NCBI GenBank assembly: GCA_016786465.1
Contig: JAEUWC010000017.1
Location: 117,783-181,782 of the forward strand
DNA from: Bdellovibrionales bacterium
GTDB taxonomy: Bacteria; Bdellovibrionota; UBA1018
Direction of reading: 5' to 3'
DNA: 64,000 bases
The notes beneath the pieces were generated by a model. It ran no database searches. It was not told the origin of the DNA and worked only from the letters and a program-made list of their open reading frames with translations. Positions 8,308 through 15,996 of the stretch are shown piece after piece (position 1 is the first letter of the stretch; every line of letters begins with the position of its first letter). Made by a program: the position numbers and the translations under genes.

Positions 8308-9081
8308 ATGCTGGGAACACTTTGGGTAGTCTTGGGAATCGGGATTCTTGCCTGGTCGAATGCACCTGCAACAGCGCCCAGAAGTTATGCCGATTGCGAA
8401 GCGCTTTTTGCAACACGACCCGCGACCATTCAAGACGCGGCTGATTGCTACGAAGAAGTAGCCACCGCGGCAGCCTTGGCAGGAGATTCTGCACTTCGGT
8501 TGAAGTCGCTTCAAATGCGAGCAGAAGCTTCGGCATGGGTCGCGATTCGCGAGAGCGACAAAGCCAAAAGATCAGGTTCGATTTCTGCGGGCCGCAAAAC
8601 AGCCGACTTGATGATCGCGGAATTCCCGAAAGATTCGGCAGGCTATTACTGGCGCGCGGTCTACGTTTCTCGCGATGCCTATGAAAAAGACGTGGGCGCA
8701 TTGATTCCGCGAGAAACTTTGCGTGCAGTCCCGGGAATCAAGAAAGATTTGGTTCAGGCCATGAACTTGGGTCCTGAAGTCCATGGATTCGGTCCGAACC
8801 GAGTCTACGGATTGATCTACGCTCAAATGCCAGCTTTGGTTGGGGGCGATAAGAAAATTGGCGAAGACCATTTGAAGAAAGCATATGCAGGAGCACCGCG
8901 CTTTTCGGTCAACGCCCTAGAACTAGGTCGTTTCTACAAAGACGAAAAACGTTACGCGGATGCCAAAGTGGTCCTTGCGGACTTGGTTTCTTTGACAGCC
9001 ACACAATTCGATTCTACGCGGATTCCCGAAACCGCCGAAGATCAAGCGGAAGCCCTGAAGATTTGGAATGCAATTCCCTAG
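8308..9081 (+). CDS. Exported TPR-like protein
   Basis: Begins with a hydrophobic segment (LGTLWVVLGIGILAWSNA) that is a signal peptide or anchor, followed by helical repeats of tetratricopeptide type: YADCEALFATRP, then repeats with Ala/Gly small-residue spacing, and the last third ALVGGDKKIGEDHLKKAYAG and ALELGRFYKDEKRYADA. The GGD..-A..H--KA segment recalls the TatT component found with some TRAP transporters, but no TRAP genes are nearby. Ten bases follow the oxidoreductase gene and 14 bases overlap the next barrel gene, so it is in the same transcript. Probably a periplasmic interaction protein; partner unknown. Confidence 0.65.
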   Translation: MLGTLWVVLGIGILAWSNAPATAPRSYADCEALFATRPATIQDAADCYEEVATAAALAGDSALRLKSLQMRAEASAWVAIRESDKAKRSGSISAGRKTADLMIAEFPKDSAGYYWRAVYVSRDAYEKDVGALIPRETLRAVPGIKKDLVQAMNLGPEVHGFGPNRVYGLIYAQMPALVGGDKKIGEDHLKKAYAGAPRFSVNALELGRFYKDEKRYADAKVVLADLVSLTATQFDSTRIPETAEDQAEALKIWNAIP

Positions 9082-10324
9082 ATTTTTGATTCTCAGTATT
9101 TCAGTGCTTGGTTTTTTTGCGAGCACCGCGAATGCGCAGCTTTTCCCGAATCTAGTCGGTGAAACGCTGGGGACTTTGCCCAAATCCAGGTGGATGGTTT
9201 CTGTCGCGCAAGTCAACGGAGCAATGGAAAGTCGTTTCACCGCAGACGGCACGAACCAGTCCTTTTCATCACTTTTTAACCGCCAAGTATCCTGGGAACA
9301 GGTCATCAGCGATCGTCCCGAAAGAAAAGAACAAGTCGCGGGTCTTTTGATGGCGAATGGGGTGGATCCGTCTTCGCAGGCTGGCGCGGTCAATGGCGAA
9401 TTCGTCGGACGAATGACTTCTACAGTTCCGGTCTTGGGTTATGGCGTGAATGATCGGTTGGGGATTTTTCTTGCGCTACCTGTTTTGAAGTTTGAAGTAC
9501 GAAGCGGTGCTGGCTTTCTTTCTTCACAGTCGACCCAAAAGTTGATTCAGAATCTGGAAGCTTCCGGTCAGTTTTCGACTGCACGTGAATTTTCAGCCAA
9601 TTTCCAATCCAGTTTTTCTAAACAGCTGGCGCGTGCGGGATACACGATGGATTCGTCGTACACGCAGACATTCTTGGGGGACCTTCGCGCGGAAATTCCG
9701 TATGTCGTTCGCGGAACTTCAAGGTCGGTTGAATTGACTTGGACACAAACGGTGGTAGCGCCCACTGCGCAGCAGGCGCCCGTTTCTGAATTGTTTGGGT
9801 TCTTTGGCGGACAAGGTCGCTGGATGCTGGGAAGCCGCGCGATTGCAGGCTACACACCCCCATCGGTGCGTCGGCTGGGTTTTGTCGGTAGCCTAGGGGG
9901 GCTGGTGCCGTTTGCCACCCATCGCGCAATGAGGGTCGGTCCGGTGGGGACCACGGATCTGATTTCGGATGTGGACCCGAACACGCGCGTTTCTGGGGGA
10001 CTGCAGTACCAGGCTTATCTTTCGACCCACTATCAACTGAACCGAACTTTCAAAGCGCGCGTTTCGTATCAGTTTCAAGAAATCTTGGATCGAACCTATT
10101 CGGGAACCCTATTTTCCGCGCCCAGGTATGAAGAAATGTCCCGAGGGTCGGGCGAAAGACTTCAAAGCTTCCAAGCTGCACTTGAAATCAACACGATCCA
10201 GGCTTTTTTAAGTGGCGATTTTGTGATGCCTGGGATGTTGAACTTGGCCGCGGCCTTTCCAGTCAGCGGGAAAAATAGTTTGTCGTCGACGGCATGGATG
10301 ATTCAGGGGGCGATGTTTTTCTAA
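9068..10324 (+). CDS. Probable outer-membrane beta-barrel protein
   Basis: Signal peptide MQFPRFLILSISVLGF..TANAQ with cleavage near residue 23. The rest has alternating strands (GIFLALPVLKFEV, LRAEIPYVVRG, VELTWTQTVV, LSTHYQLNRTFKARVSYQF) and ends MIQGAMFF, with the C-terminal aromatic that marks many BAM-inserted barrels. No family recognised. The stretch after LFPNLVGETLG resembles the beginning of alpha-amylase-or transport-type barrels only loosely, so no function is claimed. It overlaps the TPR gene by 14 bases and the following lipoprotein gene by one base (TAATG). Confidence 0.7.
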   Translation: MQFPRFLILSISVLGFFASTANAQLFPNLVGETLGTLPKSRWMVSVAQVNGAMESRFTADGTNQSFSSLFNRQVSWEQVISDRPERKEQVAGLLMANGVDPSSQAGAVNGEFVGRMTSTVPVLGYGVNDRLGIFLALPVLKFEVRSGAGFLSSQSTQKLIQNLEASGQFSTAREFSANFQSSFSKQLARAGYTMDSSYTQTFLGDLRAEIPYVVRGTSRSVELTWTQTVVAPTAQQAPVSELFGFFGGQGRWMLGSRAIAGYTPPSVRRLGFVGSLGGLVPFATHRAMRVGPVGTTDLISDVDPNTRVSGGLQYQAYLSTHYQLNRTFKARVSYQFQEILDRTYSGTLFSAPRYEEMSRGSGERLQSFQAALEINTIQAFLSGDFVMPGMLNLAAAFPVSGKNSLSSTAWMIQGAMFF

Positions 10325-11178
10325 TGAAGAAAATTCTGGCCCTTTTCATTTTTTCGACAATCTTAGCGGGCTGCTCGAAGCTTTCGACGGACCTTCGCGA
10401 GCCACGCGTAAAGACCGACCTGACCGCACAGAAAGAACCGTTTGCGGTTTTACCAGAAACCCTTCGTGGAAAGGCGATTCGCGATTTCGTGACGATCGTT
10501 TTCAAAAAAGGTTTTGATCGCACACGGTGGCTTCAGGTTTTCGACAAAACCAAAAGCCTTTCGAAGATTCGAAATGACCTAATCGTTTTGGATGACCGCC
10601 TAACTGAACTGGAAACCGACGGGGGCTTTGACCGCGATTCCAAGCTTTGTACACCGTACGACGCAACTGATCCCGTTCGCTTTGAACAGCCAGACGACTT
10701 AAAAAGTTGCCTTCAAGATACGAAATTAACCCTTTATGCGGATATGGGGATTGTCGTCGAAGACATTCGGCAGAACGACGCGGCCTTCATCATGGTTTTG
10801 GATGAAACCTATAAGTGCGGTTTTTCAAACCAGTCTGCGGTCACGCATTCCTGCGACGTATCGCCCAACAATCGCAAGACCCAGGAACGGCTGGGCGGGT
10901 TGCCCGACGTCACGACCGCCTGGTTTGTACAAAAACCCACGGCCGCCGATATTTGGATTTATCCGTGGTTAGAAGCACGTACCCGTTCGACCGAAGATTC
11001 TCCTGGAAAGTTTGAACTGACGTACCGTTTGCGCGCTGAAGCCGCCTATTTGCACAGTTTGAAATGGGTCGGAGAAATTGAAGTCAGTGATGGGTCTTTT
11101 TTCACGACCCCCGGGCAGCCAGGCGTCGTCATCGACCACGATCGTTTCGGCTACACTGAACTGACGATCCGAAAATAG
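10324..11178 (+). CDS. Lipoprotein of unknown function
   Basis: The start is the ATG sharing its A with the preceding stop (TAATG at 10322-10326); the longer frame from 10294 would bury the signal. MKKILALFIFSTILAGC is a clear lipoprotein signal with lipobox LAGC, giving a mature protein of ~267 residues starting CSKLSTDL. The mature part has several Cys (KLCTPYD, LKSCLQ, YKCGFSNQ, HSCDVS) that may form disulfides and ends with a compact beta-rich part. It is the last gene of the rightward run that starts at 5939, and together with the barrel before it could form an envelope complex. No family recognised. Confidence 0.75.
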   Translation: MKKILALFIFSTILAGCSKLSTDLREPRVKTDLTAQKEPFAVLPETLRGKAIRDFVTIVFKKGFDRTRWLQVFDKTKSLSKIRNDLIVLDDRLTELETDGGFDRDSKLCTPYDATDPVRFEQPDDLKSCLQDTKLTLYADMGIVVEDIRQNDAAFIMVLDETYKCGFSNQSAVTHSCDVSPNNRKTQERLGGLPDVTTAWFVQKPTAADIWIYPWLEARTRSTEDSPGKFELTYRLRAEAAYLHSLKWVGEIEVSDGSFFTTPGQPGVVIDHDRFGYTELTIRK

Positions 11179-11181
11179 GCC

Positions 11182-11219
11182 AAAAAAAAACGGGCCGACT
11201 GTTTCCAGTCGACCCGTTT
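11182..11219 (-). terminator. Terminator of the RRM gene
   Basis: Leftward transcript: stem of 14 (11206-11219 with 11191-11204 region, AAACGGG..CCCGTTT, one G-U pair) with a GAAA loop, followed by nine T (complement of the A run 11182-11190). It lies between the convergent lipoprotein and RRM genes; the T run serves the leftward transcript only. Confidence 0.85.
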
Positions 11220-11239
11220 CAATGAATAGCTTGTTCAGC

Positions 11240-11563
11240 TTAGAAACGACCGCGAGGGCCGCCACGTCCGCCGCCTGCGCCGCCGCGAGGGCCGCCGAAG
11301 CCGCCTTCACGTGGTTTTGGAGGAAGAGCTTCGTTGACACGAAGAGTGCGTCCTTCGTAGTCAGCGCCGTTCATGCGGCTGATTGCAGCTTGTGCTTCTG
11401 CGTCCGACGACATTTCGACGAATGCAAAGCCTTTGCTACGGCCGGTTTCACGGTCAGTGATGATTTTTGCAGATTCCACAGTGCCGCACTCTGCGAATGC
11501 GTCCTTTAGGACGTCTTCAGTAGCGGAAAATGGAAGGTTACCAACGAATAGTTTTTTGCCCAA
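11240..11563 (-). CDS. RRM-domain RNA-binding protein with Gly/Arg tail
   Basis: Single RNA-recognition motif protein of the kind found in cyanobacteria and some proteobacteria, often cold-induced and acting as RNA chaperone. RNP2 is LFVGNL (5-10) and RNP1 KGFAFVEM (44-51), both intact; ISRMNGADYEGRTLRVNEA completes the fold. The tail from residue 86 is Gly/Arg-rich (GGPRGG type). The start is TTG at 11563: it is six bases after a perfect AGGAGG and gives the expected MGKKLFVGNL opening, whereas no ATG fits. A strong terminator follows the stop, so it is transcribed alone. Confidence 0.93.
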   Translation of the reverse strand: MGKKLFVGNLPFSATEDVLKDAFAECGTVESAKIITDRETGRSKGFAFVEMSSDAEAQAAISRMNGADYEGRTLRVNEALPPKPREGGFGGPRGGAGGGRGGPRGRF

Positions 11564-11713
11564 AATAGGCCTCCTAGTTCAAGTTATCCGGTAGTGCCGG
11601 GCGCACGCCATCTACTTACCATTCGCACCCGAGACAGCAGACTCACGCAGAGACCAAGAACTAAGGGCTACAAGTAATCGCAGAGACCCATCCAGCCTAG
11701 CATGCACAGCGTA
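11564..11713 (-). promoter_or_regulatory. Long 5' leader of the RRM gene
   Basis: If transcription starts just after the -10 element at 11720, the messenger carries about 150 untranslated bases before the AGGAGG and TTG start. The region has no ORF and several short complementary stretches (for example around 11585-11600). Long leaders are common in cold-shock genes, where structure sets translation at low temperature; this role is inferred. Confidence 0.4.
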
Positions 11714-11719
11714 AAACGG

Positions 11720-11748
11720 GCCATAGGAATTTTTTAAATTTAAGTCTA
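11720..11748 (-). promoter_or_regulatory. Candidate sigma-70-type promoter of the RRM gene
   Basis: Leftward reading gives TAGACT (11748-11743), 17 bases that are almost all A/T, then TATGGC (11725-11720). Spacing is ideal and the elements match the consensus moderately; it stands in the only AT-rich part of the gap. Confidence 0.4.
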
Positions 11749-11764
11749 TGTAATTAATGGGTTT

Positions 11765-12373
11765 TTACTTTTTATCGCCGGGTTCGCCACCGCCGCGAAG
11801 CACAAGACCCACAAAAAGGTTACGAAGCTTTGTGCTAGTTCCCCCAGGCAGAGTCCCAGACGCGCTGTCGGGGAAAGTGTGCTGCTGGTATTCGGCGCGA
11901 AGTCCAACAGTGCTTTTTCCATTCTGAGAAAGCGCTAGATCACATCCGATTCTCCAAAAGTAGCCGTCTAATGAAGCGTTGGATCCGAAAGAAAAGACTG
12001 TGTCGCTAAGCCCAGCGCCCACGTACGGGGAAATCGGAAGTCCAGGGATGTCAAAGGCAAGGTTTCCGGCCAATAGCGACCAGTTACTAAAATCGTTTGC
12101 TCGCCCCGTTTGACTGGTCTTGGTTCCCACGTAAGCAAAGTAAAAGTGCGGGGTGTATTCCAATCGTACATTTCCAAGGTCTAAACCCAACCCCACGGCA
12201 AAACCCAAAGACAAACCACTGTCTAAAGACGTGGAATAGGATCCGGCCGATTGCTTAAATAGGCCGTTCCAACCACCAAGTGAAAGGCTGGCCGTGCCCC
12301 CTTGGCCAATCTGAGCGGCTTGGGCGCCGGTTGAAGCCAAGATTCCTGCGATGATCCAACTGATTCTTTTCAT
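11765..12373 (-). CDS. Small outer-membrane beta-barrel protein
   Basis: Signal peptide MKRISWIIAGILASTGAQAA, then ~180 residues of alternating strands typical of an eight-stranded porin-like barrel: GNVRLEYTPHFYFAYVG, SLLAGNLAFDI, PYVGAGLSDTVFSFG, YFWRIGCDLAL, TVGLRAEYQQHTF and RNLFVGLVLRG. The pattern PYVGAGLG.. and GLRAEY resembles OmpA/OprF-like or OmpW-like transmembrane domains, without a peptidoglycan-binding C-terminus. It ends with a soluble Gly/Asp/Lys tail rather than a terminal aromatic. Twelve bases separate it from the upstream lipoprotein gene, so both are likely in one transcript. Confidence 0.75.
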   Translation of the reverse strand: MKRISWIIAGILASTGAQAAQIGQGGTASLSLGGWNGLFKQSAGSYSTSLDSGLSLGFAVGLGLDLGNVRLEYTPHFYFAYVGTKTSQTGRANDFSNWSLLAGNLAFDIPGLPISPYVGAGLSDTVFSFGSNASLDGYFWRIGCDLALSQNGKSTVGLRAEYQQHTFPDSASGTLPGGTSTKLRNLFVGLVLRGGGEPGDKK

Positions 12374-12385
12374 TTACGTTCCGAT

Positions 12386-12844
12386 CTATTGTGCGGCCGT
12401 GTTGTCCAAAGCGAAATTCACGCTGTCGACGATTTCCCATTCCTTTTGCGCCGATGACGAATTGGAAGGGATGTTGAAAGTCTTAAAGGTGCCATTGCTT
12501 CCGCTGGTATTGTCCATGCGCCCTGCGGGTTCGCCGGCTTCCCAAGCGTAGCTGGTATTGCGGTCGACGAAGGCACGGATGGTCAGGTTGGTATCGTTAT
12601 CCACGCACATCTTGTACGGAACGGTCGGAAGCGCCTGCATGTTTTCGATCGTAGATGTGTCCGAAACCGTCGTGAATCCATCAGCTGAAGCCTGAACCAC
12701 CACGCGGTCGGTGGCCTGTGGGCTGACCGTGGTTTCATAACTGATGTGGCCGCGAAGGTTGTCTCCGTAAATGGCGCAGCTAAAGCTGTTTCCACAGCCG
12801 TAAAGGGCCGCTGAAAGGGTCAAAAGGGCGATCAATGGTTTCAT
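12386..12844 (-). CDS. Lipoprotein of unknown function
   Basis: ATG at 12844 opens MKPLIALLTLSAALYGC, a lipoprotein signal with lipobox LYGC; the frame extends further upstream to 12880 but that would displace the signal. The mature part (~136 residues) has a beta-sandwich look: YGDNLRGHISYETTVSP, RVVVQASADGF, LTIRAFVDRN and KEWEIVDSVNFAL. Phrases such as TIRAFVDRN.. suggest a domain that binds or displays on the surface, but no family is recognised. It precedes the small barrel by 12 bases; a lipoprotein plus barrel pair is repeated elsewhere in this window. Confidence 0.7.
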   Translation of the reverse strand: MKPLIALLTLSAALYGCGNSFSCAIYGDNLRGHISYETTVSPQATDRVVVQASADGFTTVSDTSTIENMQALPTVPYKMCVDNDTNLTIRAFVDRNTSYAWEAGEPAGRMDNTSGSNGTFKTFNIPSNSSSAQKEWEIVDSVNFALDNTAAQ

Positions 12845-12968
12845 AACCCAGATGGAATGATAGATTCCAAGGCTTTGCAAGGGGTTAGCCGCAGTACTGT
12901 TCCAGATTTCAGTATTGCATGACCCGAAACCATAGGTTAAACGTAGCGCCTCGTTCAGACCTCAATGC

Positions 12969-13046
12969 GGACTCGTAGCTCAGTTGGATTAGAGCATCGC
13001 ACTACGGATGCGAAGGTCGTAGGTTCGAACCCTTCCGAGTCCGCCA
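12969..13046 (+). tRNA. tRNA-Arg (anticodon ACG)
   Basis: A full cloverleaf can be drawn: acceptor GGACTCG with CGAGTCC, D arm GCTC/GAGC with a 10-base loop, anticodon stem TCGCA/TGCGA with loop CTACGGA (anticodon ACG), T loop TTCGAAC, discriminator G and encoded CCA. The T stem GTAGG/CCTTC has one U-U mismatch. ACG is read as inosine after TadA editing and decodes CGU/CGC/CGA. Confidence 0.93.
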
Positions 13047-13070
13047 CTTTTCTCCATACAACGAATTAAA

Positions 13071-13772
13071 TTACATCACGTACCAGTAGTGGTACTCGAT
13101 CCAATGAAGCTTGGAGTCCTTTTCATAGGGCCTGACGATGAATTCAAGGTTGTTGGGATCGTGGTATTTCGCGCAAAGAGTGCGTCCGCCTTCGTTCTTG
13201 CATTCATGCGGCCTCTTTTCGTCCCTCATGAGTTCTTCTAGCATCGATGCCTGCTTTTTTCCGTGCGCGGAAAAAGGAATCTTTGAATAGGAAGAGAGAG
13301 CCAGTTTCCAGATGTCGTCGGTTTTGGTCAGGTCGATCGTTTCGCTGGTGACTAGAAAGAAATTGTAACCAAAATGAGAACACCCCGTTTGTTCGGCGGC
13401 GAATTCAAGAATTTTGACCGGGCTTGGTGTTGCAGGCTGAAGCACTTCATAAAGGGTTTTGAGGGCATTCTTTTTCACGGAAAGAACTTTTAAAGACGGC
13501 GAATCGCCATCCAGAAGTGGAATCGATTCCTTTGGACCGTCGGATTCAGTGCCATCCGCGTTCATACACCGACCGGTAATCTTGATCTTTGCGTATTCCC
13601 CAGGGGCGTAGGATACGTCTTCTTTGTAGTCCGGTGGGGGGATGATTTTTGAAGTCGAGGTGGCTACTTCCGAAGGCGCCTGGGCCGATGGTGGCGTGGT
13701 CTTCATGAATTTCGAAACCGCGTCACAGGAAAAAAGAGTCAGCGAAAGAAGAGCGATCAGAATTTGTTTCAT
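13071..13772 (-). CDS. Lipoprotein of unknown function
   Basis: MKQILIALLSLTLFSC is a lipoprotein signal with lipobox LFSC, followed by a Ser/Thr/Pro-rich spacer (APSEVATSTSKIIPPP) and a mixed domain of ~180 residues. Cys occur in GRCMNADG, QTGCSHFGYNF, HECKNEGGRTLCAKYHD, so disulfides are likely in the periplasm. The C-terminus LHWIEYHYWYVM is strongly aromatic. No recognised domain. It is convergent with tRNA-Arg and stands alone; the promoter must lie in the 67 bases shared with the divergent COQ7-like gene. Confidence 0.7.
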   Translation of the reverse strand: MKQILIALLSLTLFSCDAVSKFMKTTPPSAQAPSEVATSTSKIIPPPDYKEDVSYAPGEYAKIKITGRCMNADGTESDGPKESIPLLDGDSPSLKVLSVKKNALKTLYEVLQPATPSPVKILEFAAEQTGCSHFGYNFFLVTSETIDLTKTDDIWKLALSSYSKIPFSAHGKKQASMLEELMRDEKRPHECKNEGGRTLCAKYHDPNNLEFIVRPYEKDSKLHWIEYHYWYVM

Positions 13773-13839
13773 GAGCCGATTTTAAACTCTTCCCAGAATT
13801 CCGCGACAGAAACTTAGAAGGACCGTAGACTCTCAAGGC

Positions 13840-14295
13840 ATGAGTCGAAATGCGGTCCCAGTACTGTCTGAAAAATTGAAGGCAGCGTTGCATCAAGCTG
13901 CTGTGGCCGAAGTTCAGGCGATTGCCATCTACCAGGCTGAAGTCTTTTGGATCAGAAAGAAGGAACGCGCGCAGATTCTTCAACAGATTTTGGTCGAAGA
14001 GCGATCCCATGGGTCGTTTCTGGCCCATTGGAGCCGGCCAAGTCCTTCAGTGATAGTCTTCAATCGAGTGTCAGGATGGGCGCTTGGAACTTTCCTAGCA
14101 CTTCTGCCTTGGTCGTGGCTTTGCCGGATTCAGGCGTGGGCGGAAACACAGGCCCAGGAAATCTACCTGCGGGCAATGGAAGTCGCGAAGTCAGAAGCCT
14201 TAGGTGAAGACCGTGACGACCTGATTCGCGGACTGCTTCATTCAGCCGAATCCGAAGGCATGCACAGCAATACCTTTAAAGCGCCCCAAAATTAG
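13840..14295 (+). CDS. COQ7-like di-iron (ferritin-fold) protein
   Basis: Resembles demethoxyubiquinone hydroxylase (COQ7), a four-helix di-iron enzyme of ubiquinone synthesis. Candidate ligands are E24 in AEVQAIAIYQ, E54 and H57 in EERSH, E102 or E107 in AETQAQEIY, and E139 and H142 in ESEGMH, which gives the paired E and ExxH pattern of the fold. The middle hydrophobic stretch (WALGTFLALLPW) is where COQ7 touches the membrane. At 151 residues it is a little shorter than typical COQ7 (~170-210), and the second-half helix is divergent, so hydroxylase activity is likely but not certain. It overlaps the convergent secreted-protein gene by four bases. Confidence 0.7.
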   Translation: MSRNAVPVLSEKLKAALHQAAVAEVQAIAIYQAEVFWIRKKERAQILQQILVEERSHGSFLAHWSRPSPSVIVFNRVSGWALGTFLALLPWSWLCRIQAWAETQAQEIYLRAMEVAKSEALGEDRDDLIRGLLHSAESEGMHSNTFKAPQN

Positions 14296-15257
14296 AAGGC
14301 CGCGACAAAATCCGAAAAATTCGTAAAACACCGGTGGCTTTGTGCTGATTCGATGACCTTTAAAATCAGGTCAGCGACCAGCTTCTTGCGGTTCTTTCCG
14401 GTACCGCGAAATCCGTTTTGTTTTGAAATCGGCAAAAGCGCACCTACAACTCCGTAGCTGTAGCTATTCACGTAAAGATCCGATTTTTCGATCAGTGCAA
14501 AAGACTTGTCGATCGTGACGGTCTTTCCAGACTGACTTTCGTTTCCGTACACTGAATAGGCCATGGCGCCGTTTGGAATCTTGTCAAACGCGTCCGCCCA
14601 CTGAATCACGTTCCAGCCGCTTTGGGTGAAAGCGTCGATGACCGCAGGGTCAGCAGTTTCTTCTCCGTGAACATAAAGATCGCAAGATCGCGCCAAGAAT
14701 GGCTTCACAGATTTGCCCGCTTTTTGAATAAAGTTTCCAGGAAAAGTGGTTCCCGAAACGGTGACAAATAGGTCAGACGATGCAACGCCTGCGACTTTGG
14801 TCGGTGCCGGCGTAGCGGTAGGAAGTTCGGTTGAACCAAATGGTACGCAGTTTAACGATTCGATTCCATCAACACGGCTTCCGGTCATTTCGGTTTGATC
14901 CACCCAGTAGCTACCGGTTCCTTTGTTTCGGAATTCGAAAAAATAATCCTTTCCATCTGATCCGGGGATCGTGATTTCCTGAATGGATTTCAGGGTCGAC
15001 TTTTGGATTCGATCCAAGACGGATGGGTCGACTGAAACGGACCCTGTTACGGTTCTGCCGCTGCGGGCGTAGACCTGTGAAAACTGAATCTGAATCGTTG
15101 GCGTGGGTGCAGTCAGTCCGGCGGAATTGATTGCAAAAGTGAAATCGCTAAATCCGTGGAAAACCGTGTTGCAATTCAACCATTCCGCAGGATTGGCGAA
15201 TGCTGACGTACCGGTCAACAAGGCCATAACGGCCCAAAAGGAATTGATCTTTTTCAT
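14292..15257 (-). CDS. Exported protein of unknown function
   Basis: Signal peptide MKKINSFWAVMALLTGTSAFA-NP. Two parts can be seen: a beta-rich N-terminal domain (residues ~25-140, IQIQFSQVYARSGRTVTGSV, DYFFEFRNKG) ending near a Thr/Pro/Ala spacer (PTATPAPTK), and a mixed C-terminal half with KPFLARSCDLYVHGEE and a basic tail (GTGKNRKKLVADLILK). Four Cys in the mature protein. No family recognised. Its promoter must be in the 54 bases shared with the divergent murein endopeptidase gene; its stop overlaps the COQ7-like stop. Confidence 0.65.
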   Translation of the reverse strand: MKKINSFWAVMALLTGTSAFANPAEWLNCNTVFHGFSDFTFAINSAGLTAPTPTIQIQFSQVYARSGRTVTGSVSVDPSVLDRIQKSTLKSIQEITIPGSDGKDYFFEFRNKGTGSYWVDQTEMTGSRVDGIESLNCVPFGSTELPTATPAPTKVAGVASSDLFVTVSGTTFPGNFIQKAGKSVKPFLARSCDLYVHGEETADPAVIDAFTQSGWNVIQWADAFDKIPNGAMAYSVYGNESQSGKTVTIDKSFALIEKSDLYVNSYSYGVVGALLPISKQNGFRGTGKNRKKLVADLILKVIESAQSHRCFTNFSDFVAAF

Positions 15258-15311
15258 ATAGCTGCGCGATTAGCACGCAGCGGCGGCATGGGTCAATGAT
15301 AGGGTCTGAGC

Positions 15312-15989
15312 ATGCGTACGTTATTGGTTATTCTAGTGTTTTTGCTGAAGCCGTTTGCGGCAGTTGCCGCAAGCACCTGCTATGGCACGGCTGAAAATGG
15401 CCGTTTAAAGGATGCGGTTCAACTGCCCGGCCGCGGAAAGAATTTTCAGACTTATAGCAGTCTGGGGAAATGGATAGGTCGAACCTATGTTCATGACCTG
15501 GCCTTTGCCGTTATTTTGGATGCCTATCAAAGTTTAGAAACGAAGACGCCCGACGTGAAGTATGTTTTTGGAGAAATGGGCTGGAAGGACGGCGGAAGTT
15601 TCAAACCGCATCGGACCCACCAGACGGGACTTTCAGTCGACTTCATGACCCCGGCTAGAAATTCGAAAGGTGAATCGGTCCCCTTACCGGGATCCCTTTT
15701 GAACAAGTTTGGGTATTCGATCGATTTTGATGAAGTCGGATCTTATCAAGACCTGCGGGTCGATTTCGAAGCCCTGGCCGAACACTTGATTGCATTACAG
15801 AAAAGCGCAAAGAAGTTTGGGATCGGAATGGGCGACGTGATTCTGGATCCAAAGTTCACTGAAATCATGAAAAGAACAAAGGCTTGGACAACGGCAAAGC
15901 CTGAAATCGCTTTTTTTCCGCACAAGCCCTGGGTTCGCCACGACGAGCACTTTCATGTGGAATTCTACGCGCCTTGCTTGCCGCTTTGA
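15312..15989 (+). CDS. MepA-like penicillin-insensitive murein endopeptidase
   Basis: Periplasmic zinc peptidase of the M74/LAS group that cleaves D,D cross-links in peptidoglycan. Signal peptide ends near AVAA-STC. The zinc motif HRTHQTGLSVDF holds H103 and D110, preceded by H100, and the C-terminal RHDEHFHVEF supplies the last zinc ligand (H213 or H215). FGEMGWKDGGSF before it matches the MepA lead. Length 225 is shorter than the E. coli enzyme (~274), missing part of its N- and C-terminal extensions. A wall-cutting enzyme would suit cell division or, in a predator, prey-wall modification (inference). Confidence 0.88.
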   Translation: MRTLLVILVFLLKPFAAVAASTCYGTAENGRLKDAVQLPGRGKNFQTYSSLGKWIGRTYVHDLAFAVILDAYQSLETKTPDVKYVFGEMGWKDGGSFKPHRTHQTGLSVDFMTPARNSKGESVPLPGSLLNKFGYSIDFDEVGSYQDLRVDFEALAEHLIALQKSAKKFGIGMGDVILDPKFTEIMKRTKAWTTAKPEIAFFPHKPWVRHDEHFHVEFYAPCLPL

Positions 15990-15996
15990 TGCTTGT

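Noticed and set aside
10294..10323. Upstream extension of the lipoprotein gene
   Set aside because: It would place ten residues before a clear lipoprotein signal peptide; TAATG coupling at 10322 explains the start better.
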